Origin: Ornithinibacillus gellani
Lineage (GTDB): Bacteria > Bacillota > Bacilli > Bacillales > Amphibacillaceae
Assembly (NCBI RefSeq): GCF_003730295.1
Contig: NZ_QTSZ01000004.1
Coordinates: 62,001 to 126,000 of the forward strand
DNA length: 64,000 nucleotides
Reading direction: 5' to 3'
Below the pieces are notes generated by a model, which was not told the origin of the DNA, made no database searches, and saw nothing but the letters and a program-made list of their open reading frames with translations. The stretch's first letter is position 1; each line of letters starts with the position of its first letter. Of the stretch, positions 44,756-51,381 are shown piece by piece. The translations under genes were made by a program, and so were the position numbers.

Positions 44756-46009
44756 ATGATCTATAATAACGATAACATTAATAATCTGCCAGTTGCTATT
44801 ATAGGTGGTGGACCAGTCGGTTTATCTGCAGCATCCCATTTAGTAAGTAGAAATCAACCATTTATATTATTTGAGTCTGGTGAACAGGTAGGAACAAGCT
44901 TTTTAGATTACGGTCATGTTCGCTTGTTTTCCCCTTGGGAATATAATATAGATCCTGCCTCAAAAAAACTTTTAATCGAAAATGGCTGGAACGAGCCTGT
45001 TCCTAAAAGGTTACCATATGCTAGCGATATTTTTTATGAGTATATAAAGCCACTTTCAGAGCATCCTGATTTAAAACCACACATTCATTTAAAAAGCGAA
45101 GTTATTGCTATTGGGAGAAATAATAAAGACAAAAGGAAGTCAACAAATAGAAATAAGACACCATTTATTCTTCATGTGGAATCTTCCGGAAAAAGAGAAT
45201 CCTTTCTTGCCAAAGCAGTAATAGATGCATCTGGTACATGGCAACAACAAAACCCGATAGGAGCAGGTGGAATTTATGCACGAGGTGAAAAAGAATCCTC
45301 AAAACATATATTTTATGGGATTCCTGACGTTTTAAATAAACATGAAGAACGTTACATTGGGAAAAAAACGTTGGTTGTAGGAAGTGGTCATTCTGCTGTA
45401 AATACATTGATAAACTTAAGTGAACTAAAAAGAAAAAATCCAAATACAACGATTGTATGGGTGTTGCGAAAAAAAGAAGTTTCTGAAACATTTAGTACTC
45501 CGAAAGATAAAATATTAGGTAGATACAAATTAGAAGAAAACATAGAACAGCTAGTAAGTAAAGGTTATATAGAGGTCCATACACCTTTTTATATAAATGA
45601 AGTTCGACAAAAAAACAACAAAGTAAACGTACTTGGAAAGTTAGGTAAAGAAGAGCAAATCATTACAAATGTAGATGAAATTATATCCACTACAGGATCT
45701 CGACCTAATTTCAAATTTTTAAGGGAAATTCGTTTTGACAGGGATCCAGCAATAGAGTGTGCACCGAAATTAGTTGATATTATTAATCCCCAAAAAGGAA
45801 TTGTACCTCCGCATGGAGAAGAAAGACTTCGACAGCCAGAAGAAGGCTTTTATATAATAGGAGCTAAAAGTTTTGGAAGAGCTTCAACGTTTTTTTTAAC
45901 AACTGGTTACGAACAAGCACGTTCAGTTGTATCATACTTATCAGAGGATATTACTTCATCTCATCAAACAAAAATAACATTGCCATCATTTTGGTATGAA
46001 AATGAATAG
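44756..46009 (+). CDS. FAD/NAD(P)-dependent monooxygenase-like protein (ArsO/ArsV-like candidate)
   Basis: This 417-residue flavoprotein has an FAD-binding Rossmann motif VAIIGGGPVGLSAA (residues 13-26), a second nucleotide motif TLVVGSGHSAVNTL in the middle and a late STTGSRPNF, the layout of class B-like flavin monooxygenases and lysine-hydroxylase relatives. ATG 44756 follows CTAGGAGGGAATCAT; an upstream in-frame ATG has no ribosome site. In other ars operons such proteins (ArsO, ArsV) oxidise or are thought to oxidise trivalent arsenicals. That role here is inferred from context only. Confidence 0.75.
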   Translation: MIYNNDNINNLPVAIIGGGPVGLSAASHLVSRNQPFILFESGEQVGTSFLDYGHVRLFSPWEYNIDPASKKLLIENGWNEPVPKRLPYASDIFYEYIKPLSEHPDLKPHIHLKSEVIAIGRNNKDKRKSTNRNKTPFILHVESSGKRESFLAKAVIDASGTWQQQNPIGAGGIYARGEKESSKHIFYGIPDVLNKHEERYIGKKTLVVGSGHSAVNTLINLSELKRKNPNTTIVWVLRKKEVSETFSTPKDKILGRYKLEENIEQLVSKGYIEVHTPFYINEVRQKNNKVNVLGKLGKEEQIITNVDEIISTTGSRPNFKFLREIRFDRDPAIECAPKLVDIINPQKGIVPPHGEERLRQPEEGFYIIGAKSFGRASTFFLTTGYEQARSVVSYLSEDITSSHQTKITLPSFWYENE

Positions 46010-46033
46010 ATAAGCTTGCGATGTTTGTGAATA

Positions 46034-46063
46034 AAAAATCCGAGGGCATTTTATCCCTCGGAT
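46034..46063. terminator. Bidirectional terminator between the flavoprotein gene and arsC
   Basis: AAAATCCGAGGG and CCCTCGGATTTT flank CATTTTAT, with T runs on both sides. Confidence 0.88.
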
Positions 46064-46065
46064 TT

Positions 46066-46485
46066 TTACTTATTATTTTCAGCAAACTCTTTAATACGTT
46101 CCTCAATTTCATCTCTTACCCTCTGAAAAACACTCCACTTTTCTTCTTCTGTGCCTTCTGCTTTCGCAGGGTCATCGAATCCCCAATGCCATCTTGTAAC
46201 ATGTGGTGGTGTCATAGGACAACTATCTTTCGCATCACCACATAACGTAATAACAAGGTCTGCATTGTTTAAAACATCTCGATCAATGAGATCAGATGTT
46301 TGTGTTGAAATATCCACATCCACTTCCTTCATTGCTTTTACAGCATTAGGGTTTAGTCCATGTGCTTCAATTCCAGCGCTCAGAACTTGCCATTCTTCAC
46401 CAAGATATTTTTTACCCCAACCTTCAGCCATTTGGCTACGGCATGAGTTGCCTGTGCATAAGAAGTATAGTGTTTTTTTTGACAT
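46066..46485 (-). CDS. arsC: Thioredoxin-coupled arsenate reductase ArsC
   Basis: This 139-residue low-molecular-weight-phosphatase-type arsenate reductase has the P-loop CTGNSCRS (Cys10, Cys15) and the redox pair Cys82 and Cys89 ([10 protein letters not shown]), which is exactly the B. subtilis/S. aureus ArsC arrangement. It reduces arsenate to arsenite with electrons from thioredoxin. The ATG at 46485 follows AAGGGGATTTTTATT. It is last in the arsR-arsB-arsC operon; ArsB then exports the arsenite. Confidence 0.96.
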   Translation of the reverse strand: MSKKTLYFLCTGNSCRSQMAEGWGKKYLGEEWQVLSAGIEAHGLNPNAVKAMKEVDVDISTQTSDLIDRDVLNNADLVITLCGDAKDSCPMTPPHVTRWHWGFDDPAKAEGTEEEKWSVFQRVRDEIEERIKEFAENNK

Positions 46486-46510
46486 AATAAAAATCCCCTT
46501 TTTTTGTGTT

Positions 46511-47809
46511 TTATTGTATGAATGATAGCCACGTATATAGTCCAATTAATGTAAACAGGAGTGTAGGCACTGTTAGGATAATACCGATTTTAAAATACCT
46601 ACCCCAAGAGATTTTCACACCTTTTTGAGACAGTACATGCAACCATAGTAAAGTGGCCAAAGAACCAATCGGCGTTATTTTAGGACCCAAATCCGATCCG
46701 ATGATATTTGCATAAATCAATGCCTCACGAATTGGTTCTGTTGTATTCGTTTCCGATATTGCTAGCGCATTAATCATAACGGTCGGCATATTATTCATAA
46801 TCGAAGATAAGATTGCTGCAATAAAGCCCATCGAAATCGTCGCTACAAAAAGTCCTTGATTGGCTGCCATTTGAATGACTTCTGCCAAAACACCTGTCAG
46901 TCCGGCATTACGCAATCCGTAAACAACCACGTACATCCCAACTGAAAAGAATACGATTGCCCAAGGAGCCCCTTTAATTACTTGCTTCGTGTGGACAGCA
47001 GGACTTCTTTGCGCCATAAGCATAAAGAAAATGGCTGTAATTCCAGCAATAATAGATACTGGCAATCCCGTAAACCCACTAGAGAAATAACCTACGAGTA
47101 ATACGCCTAAGATTACCCAAGCTAGTCGAAACAATTTTATATCTTTAATTGCATCTTTCGGTTCTTTTAAATCCGCAACTTCATAGTCTTTAGGAATACT
47201 TTTACGGAAGAATAACAACAGCACTAAAATACTCGCAACTAATGCAAATAAATTAGGTACAATCATCCGAGATGCGTACTCGACAAAGCCAATACCGAAA
47301 AAGTCTGCTGAAACAATATTGACTAAGTTACTCACAACCAATGGCAATGATGTGGTATCAGCTATAAAACCACTGGCAATAATAAATGGGAAAATCATCT
47401 TTTCATTGAAATTCAAATTTCGTACCATTGCAAGTACAATTGGCGTTAGTATGAGAGCAGCTCCATCATTTGCGAACAAAGCAGCAACTACTGCCCCCAG
47501 AAGACTGACGTATACGAACATGCGAATTCCACTACCCTTGGCTAATCTGGCCATATGAAGGGCAGACCACTCGAAAAATCCAATTTCGTCTAAGATTAAT
47601 GAGATAATAATAATCGCGATGAAAGCGAGTGTGGCATTCCATACAATCCCCGTTACGTCTATCACGTCTTGAAAATTAACTACCCCTACTAATAAAGCAA
47701 CTACTGCACCGATACAGGCAGACCACCCAATTGATAATTTTTTAGGCTGCCAAATGACAAAAATCAGTGTGATTACGAAGATCAATGATGCGGTAATAAT
47801 TGAAGCCAA
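46511..47809 (-). CDS. arsB: ArsB arsenite efflux transporter
   Basis: This 432-residue membrane protein has about twelve segments and the ArsB signatures [34 protein letters not shown] and [13 protein letters not shown]. ArsB exchanges arsenite for protons. It lies 15 bases after arsR and 25 bases before arsC, within one operon. AAGGAGGAGAATGCAAG overlaps the end of arsR. Confidence 0.95.
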   Translation of the reverse strand: MASIITASLIFVITLIFVIWQPKKLSIGWSACIGAVVALLVGVVNFQDVIDVTGIVWNATLAFIAIIIISLILDEIGFFEWSALHMARLAKGSGIRMFVYVSLLGAVVAALFANDGAALILTPIVLAMVRNLNFNEKMIFPFIIASGFIADTTSLPLVVSNLVNIVSADFFGIGFVEYASRMIVPNLFALVASILVLLLFFRKSIPKDYEVADLKEPKDAIKDIKLFRLAWVILGVLLVGYFSSGFTGLPVSIIAGITAIFFMLMAQRSPAVHTKQVIKGAPWAIVFFSVGMYVVVYGLRNAGLTGVLAEVIQMAANQGLFVATISMGFIAAILSSIMNNMPTVMINALAISETNTTEPIREALIYANIIGSDLGPKITPIGSLATLLWLHVLSQKGVKISWGRYFKIGIILTVPTLLFTLIGLYTWLSFIQ

Positions 47810-47824
47810 CTTGCATTCTCCTCC

Positions 47825-48172
47825 TTACTGACAACAAACTCGAAGCCCTTGTGCCTCCAGTTCAGCGATTGATTCATTCTGATCCGGGAGATGTTCAAGG
47901 ATACTTTTAATAAACGGATAATCTTCATGATGTTCATTAATCGAAAAGAAAATCCATTGGCCTCTGCGTTCTTCTTTAACCAACTCAATATCTCTAAGTT
48001 TACGCAAATGCTGGCTAATCGCCGGCTGACTCATTTTAAAAATCTCAACAAATTCACAAACACAACATTCATGTGACTTGAGTAACTTCATCATCGTCAA
48101 ACGTGTTGGATCTCCAAGCAACTTTAACAGCTGTGATGCTCGTTGCAGATCAATCGTTACTGTTGTATTCAT
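47825..48172 (-). CDS. arsR: ArsR repressor of the arsRBC operon
   Basis: This 115-residue ArsR/SmtB repressor has ECCVCEF in the DNA-binding helix region (Cys36, Cys37, Cys39), recognition helix MSQPAISQHLRKL and a C-terminal VCCQ. It differs strongly from the three repressors of the arsP modules. It should release DNA on binding As(III) or Sb(III). GAGGAGGGATGATAC precedes the ATG, and a distinct operator lies 27 bases upstream. Confidence 0.94.
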   Translation of the reverse strand: MNTTVTIDLQRASQLLKLLGDPTRLTMMKLLKSHECCVCEFVEIFKMSQPAISQHLRKLRDIELVKEERRGQWIFFSINEHHEDYPFIKSILEHLPDQNESIAELEAQGLRVCCQ

Positions 48173-48198
48173 GTATCATCCCTCCTCTTCGTCATCAG

Positions 48199-48220
48199 TA
48201 TATAACCATATGCTTATATA
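48199..48220. promoter_or_regulatory. ArsR operator of the arsRBC operon
   Basis: TATATAA and TTATATA are exact inverse complements separated by 8 bases, directly upstream of arsR. The sequence differs from the ATCAA-type operators at the arsP modules. Confidence 0.7.
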
Positions 48221-48260
48221 CGCAAGTGCGTTAATCATTTTTGGGATGAAAAATTAATTA

Positions 48261-48307
48261 AGGTGCTTAATTCTAAACGATTCCAAATCGTTTAGAGCTA
48301 AGCACCT
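48261..48307 (-). terminator. Terminator of the right arsP module
   Basis: AGGTGCTTA...CTAAACGATT pairs with AATCGTTTAG...TAAGCACCT around a 3-base loop. On the minus strand TTAATTAATTTTTC follows. Confidence 0.82.
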
Positions 48308-48334
48308 CATTTTGAGGAACATAATTCCTCAATA

Positions 48335-48535
48335 TTACTTATTCGCTAAATCATTATACGCTTGTAAAAACTTTTGATATGATTCACTACCTAATTGGCG
48401 TGAATCATTGTTAAATAAGAGTTGAAAAACAATTTTTTTAGCTTCGTCTAAATCGGACGTTCGAGACGCTAGTATTAGCTTGAAGTAGGATTTAAAGTAG
48501 GCATCACTTAGTACACCTGCACGATTAATGATCAT
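48335..48535 (-). CDS. Small protein of unknown function in the right arsP module
   Basis: This 66-residue soluble helical protein (MIINRAGVLSDAYFKSYFKL, ending YQKFLQAYNDLANK) has no Cys. The ATG at 48535 follows AAAAGGTGACAGTA; the GTG at 48544 would overlap that site. It lies 31 bases after the Cys-rich peptide and before the terminator, so it is probably the last gene of the module. There is no counterpart in the left module. I do not recognise it. Confidence 0.6.
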   Translation of the reverse strand: MIINRAGVLSDAYFKSYFKLILASRTSDLDEAKKIVFQLLFNNDSRQLGSESYQKFLQAYNDLANK

Positions 48536-48566
48536 TACTGTCACCTTTTAAAGTTATAATTTTTGA

Positions 48567-48722
48567 TTACTTCTTTTCAGTGGAACAACATGAAGACTCA
48601 CTTTTACTTGCCGTACCTTTATCAGTAACCTTTTCATCTTGCTCTTCAACCTCTTCAATTTCGACTGAACAACAATCTTGCTTTGATGAAAAGATCTTTT
48701 TAAATAACGATTCCTTTTTCAT
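48567..48722 (-). CDS. Cys-rich 51-residue peptide downstream of arsP (right copy)
   Basis: This encodes a 51-residue peptide matching the left copy: KESLFKKIFSSKQDCCSVEI at the start (CC at residues 17-18), then an acidic tract and a second pair in SSCCSTEKK (residues 45-46), where the left copy has only SCSS. It starts 15 bases past the arsP stop with TAAGGAGGTGAAAGAAG upstream. Retention of length, order and ribosome site in both modules argues that it is a real gene. Confidence 0.78.
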   Translation of the reverse strand: MKKESLFKKIFSSKQDCCSVEIEEVEEQDEKVTDKGTASKSESSCCSTEKK

Positions 48723-48737
48723 TCTTCTTTCACCTCC

Positions 48738-49616
48738 TTAAAATATAAAGTACAGAATGTATCCTGTTGTGACAGCACCGATGAAAATCGCAATAATAAA
48801 GGCTGCTAATAATCTCGGCTTAAATAATTTGTTTAACAGTAGAACTTCAGGAAGACTCGCCCCTGCACCTCCAATTATCAGTGCAATCACAGCCCCCATA
48901 CTCATTCCTTTAGCTACCAATGCTTCCGATATAGGAATCATCGTTTCAACCCGAATATACATTGGAATTCCTATTACAGCAGCCACAGGGATTGCAAACG
49001 GATTATCATTCCCTGCAATTGCTGTTATAAACTCAGCAGGAATGAAATCATGAATAACGGCACCAATGAGGACACCGATGAGCAAGTAGGGTAAAACCGG
49101 GTAAAAGAAGTTCCATGCATCTTTTAAAGCGAGAATCCATTTTGATTCTGGCTCTCCATTTTCATTTTGTTTGCGTCGAATTTGTACATTTTTCAGATGT
49201 TTCTCCAATCCTAATGCATTAAATAGGACACCTGCTAGCACCGCAAAAATAAACATACTGACAACGTAAAACACAGTCAATTTTAAGCCTAATAGCTTCC
49301 ACAATAAAACCACGATAATTGGGTTTAATAAAGGTGATGCGATTAAAAAAGAAATAGATGGACCAAATGGAGCCCCTGAACTTAATAACCCTGCCAAAAT
49401 TGGAACGGTTGAGCAGGAGCAAAATGGCGTAAGTGCACCTAAGAAAGTTCCAGAGAGATATCCTGTCGCTTTATTCCCTTTTTCTAAAACACTTTTGATT
49501 CTTTCCTCCGTAACAACTTGTTGAAGCAAGCTCACAAGGAAACTAATCACAAGAAATAACGCTGCTAATTCAACAAACATCACTAGGAAATTTTTGATAA
49601 ATCCTATAATATCCAT
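48738..49616 (-). CDS. arsP: ArsP-like permease (PF03773/YraQ family), right copy
   Basis: This 292-residue permease is closely similar to the left copy throughout, with TPFCSCSTVPI (Cys66, Cys68) and the C-terminal half MYIRVETMIPISEALVAKGM nearly unchanged. The ATG at 49616 is chosen to match the left copy; AAAAGGATGATTTAT precedes it. The gene is in the opposite orientation to the left module. The two may differ in inducer or substrate range, since their repressors differ in Cys content. Confidence 0.85.
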   Translation of the reverse strand: MDIIGFIKNFLVMFVELAALFLVISFLVSLLQQVVTEERIKSVLEKGNKATGYLSGTFLGALTPFCSCSTVPILAGLLSSGAPFGPSISFLIASPLLNPIIVVLLWKLLGLKLTVFYVVSMFIFAVLAGVLFNALGLEKHLKNVQIRRKQNENGEPESKWILALKDAWNFFYPVLPYLLIGVLIGAVIHDFIPAEFITAIAGNDNPFAIPVAAVIGIPMYIRVETMIPISEALVAKGMSMGAVIALIIGGAGASLPEVLLLNKLFKPRLLAAFIIAIFIGAVTTGYILYFIF

Positions 49617-49642
49617 ATAAATCATCCTTTTCAATTACTCAC

Positions 49643-49658
49643 ATCAATTTTTTTTGAT
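49643..49658. promoter_or_regulatory. ArsR-type operator between arsR and arsP (right module)
   Basis: ATCAATTTTTTTTGAT is ATCAA-N6-TTGAT with perfect arms, 26 bases before the arsP start and directly behind arsR. Confidence 0.68.
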
Positions 49659-49679
49659 TTGATGTGTAAAAAATTATCC

Positions 49680-49988
49680 TTATTCAGGATAAAATAAACA
49701 ACAAAGATCCGAAGATAAAACTTTCTTTATTTCATTGGAATTTGCCGAATAATAATTCCATTTTCCTTCTTTCTCAACAGAAATGAAGTTCATATCTAGT
49801 AATATTTTTAGATGATAGGATAATTTTGATTGAGGTAACCCTAGTAATTCACCTAAGTCACAAACGAATGTTCTTCCTTTTGTAGCCAAAATGCGCAAAA
49901 TATGAAGTCTCTTCTGATCCGATAACGCTTTAAAACTCTTCTCATGATCGAATAAAGTGGTATCACAAATGCCCATCTGTTTTGCCAT
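49680..49988 (-). CDS. arsR: ArsR-family repressor of the right arsP module (Cys41 replaced by Phe)
   Basis: This 102-residue repressor is near-identical in plan to its neighbour at 50164. It has Cys8 and Cys43 and a C-terminal DLCCLFYPE (Cys96, Cys97), but the helix motif reads FVCDL, so Cys41 is lost. A C-terminal Cys pair resembles the MAs(III)-selective binding sites described for repressors such as SpArsR. ATG 49988 follows GAGGAGGAGAAATAGCT. It is the repressor closest to the right arsP. Confidence 0.88.
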   Translation of the reverse strand: MAKQMGICDTTLFDHEKSFKALSDQKRLHILRILATKGRTFVCDLGELLGLPQSKLSYHLKILLDMNFISVEKEGKWNYYSANSNEIKKVLSSDLCCLFYPE

Positions 49989-50007
49989 AGCTATTTCTCC
50001 TCCTCGC

Positions 50008-50023
50008 ATCAAATATTCTTGAT
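50008..50023. promoter_or_regulatory. ArsR-type operator upstream of the right-module arsR
   Basis: ATCAAATATTCTTGAT has perfect 5-base arms and is identical to the operator at 50492-50507. Confidence 0.7.
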
Positions 50024-50128
50024 GTGTAGTATCATATTCTAAGTTATAAAAAATGTCAACCCACCATTTTCAACTTACTATTAAGTTCCAGTATATCCAA
50101 ATAAATCATCCTTTCTGATTACTCACAT

Positions 50129-50144
50129 CAATTTTTCTTGATGC
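50129..50144. promoter_or_regulatory. ArsR-type operator downstream of the extra arsR
   Basis: ATCAATTTTTCTTGAT has perfect arms. It occupies the same position relative to this arsR as 49643-49658 does to the other, but no arsP follows. The flank even keeps a TATATCCA-like remnant of an arsP start region. Confidence 0.65.
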
Positions 50145-50163
50145 AATGTGTGAAAAAATATCC

Positions 50164-50472
50164 TTATTCAGGATAAAATAGACAACAAAGATCCGGCGAT
50201 AAAATTTTCTTGATTTCATCAGAGTTTGCCGAATAATAATTCCATTTCCCTTCTTTCTCAACAGAAATGAAGTTTACATCTAATAATATTTTTAGGTGAT
50301 AGGACAATTTAGATTGAGGTAACGCTAGTAATTCGCTCAAATCACATACACAAGTTCTTCCTTCTGTAGCTAGAATGCGCAAAATATGAAGTCTCTTCTG
50401 ATCCGATAAAGCTTTAAAATTCTTCTCATAGTCAAGTAAAGTTGTATCACAAACAGCCGTCTGTTTTACCAT
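50164..50472 (-). CDS. arsR: Extra tandem ArsR-family repressor
   Basis: This 102-residue repressor is a tandem duplicate of the one at 49680. It keeps all candidate ligands: Cys8, CVCDL (Cys41, Cys43) and DLCCLFYPE (Cys96, Cys97). Its own upstream and downstream operators are present, but it has no permease gene of its own, suggesting that an arsR-arsP pair lost its arsP. GAGGAGGAGAAATAGTT precedes the ATG. It may regulate both arsP modules in trans. Confidence 0.88.
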   Translation of the reverse strand: MVKQTAVCDTTLLDYEKNFKALSDQKRLHILRILATEGRTCVCDLSELLALPQSKLSYHLKILLDVNFISVEKEGKWNYYSANSDEIKKILSPDLCCLFYPE

Positions 50473-50491
50473 AACTATTTCTCCTCCTCAA

Positions 50492-50507
50492 ATCAAATAT
50501 TCTTGAT
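50492..50507. promoter_or_regulatory. ArsR-type operator upstream of the extra arsR
   Basis: ATCAAATATTCTTGAT has perfect arms, 20 bases upstream of the start codon. A looser copy (ATCAA-N8-TTGAT) lies at 50564-50581. Confidence 0.7.
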
Positions 50508-50743
50508 ATGTATTACAATATACTAAGTCGTATAAGATATCAACCAATAAGTTTCGGCTTTCAATCAAGACTTTTTTTGATATCGGTTCATTTGATTAAA
50601 GCTAGTAAAGACGTCCACTGAGCTCATAAATTCCCTGATGAACGTCATAACTTTATTACCTTTTATTTCAACTCATCACAACAAAGACGCTCTTGTCGGA
50701 ATCGAATCTGGATTATAACCAACCATTTTTAATTATAAACTGC

Positions 50744-50935
50744 TTAACTCAAAAAGTCTTCAGTTGCCACTATAAGTGAACTAGGTAATACATTCAAGCC
50801 TGAAGCCAATACAAAAATAGTATTGATTGTCGGCTTTCTCTTTCCTCTTTCCATTAGACTGATATACGTGCGATCTAAACCACAAATATGGGCTAACTCT
50901 TCCTGTGAAAACTTGAATTTGAAAAAAACCTATAT
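50744..50935 (-). pseudogene. Truncated XRE-type HTH regulator
   Basis: On the minus strand a frame reads FSQEELAHICGLDRTYISLM then ERGKRKPTINTIFVLASGLN and ends DFLS before a stop at 50744. This is a recognisable HTH_3 domain whose N-terminal part is missing; upstream codons run into a stop with no start codon. The remaining gap 50473-51381 contains no intact gene; at 50930-51047 a plus-strand open stretch of about 40 codons is of uncertain meaning. Confidence 0.65.
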
Positions 50936-51284
50936 AAGTCTTGGTAAAATAGAATTAATAAATAAGTTGATTCCTTATCCAGAATATCAAAAAATCTTGA
51001 ATTCTGGAAAAAGAGTACTTGAGCAACACGAAAATACTAAATCTTAGACCATTATATTTCCTATCGTTAAATATATGTATTCAATGAATTGTATACTATC
51101 AAATAAGAAAAGTTTTTAATATACTCTTGATTTCAGGAGTATTATGCGTGTATTGATGAAAATAGAAACGGATTAAAACAGCTTAAAAATTTTTAAAATA
51201 GGTTCGCCGGATGAAGAAATAGGATGCTGATAAAGCTGGTAAAAGAAAGAAACCTGGCAGATAAGCTATCTTGTCCATGTGCTT

Positions 51285-51313
51285 TTGTTCATTGGCGAAT
51301 TGTGTCGTATAAT
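51285..51313 (+). promoter_or_regulatory. Candidate sigma-A promoter of pbpF
   Basis: TTGTTC and TATAAT are separated by 17 bases, with the -10 box 68 bases upstream of the pbpF start. Confidence 0.55.
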
Positions 51314-51381
51314 AAGTGAAATACAGATGTGATTTTGATAAGCTGCAAGCGGATGGAATGCAGCGTGGGAGATGACTTGTT

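Larger units (their letters stand above)
38700..51100 (+). mobile_element. Tn554-type transposon block carrying arsenic resistance (approximate ends)
   Basis: This region interrupts the hmoB-pbpF neighbourhood. It starts with the tnpA-tnpB-tnpC module of the Tn554 family and carries ars genes, pseudogenes and no backbone gene. Its base composition is visibly more AT-rich in tnpABC than in flanking genes. Tn554-type elements keep tnpABC near their left end, so the left end should lie just upstream of 38849. The right end is somewhere between about 50.5 and 51.28 kb, before the pbpF promoter. I could not find exact ends or a short duplicated core by eye. Confidence 0.75.

Noticed and set aside
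46151-46525. 124-codon plus-strand frame
   Set aside because: It is antisense to arsC, whose catalytic Cys residues are all intact.
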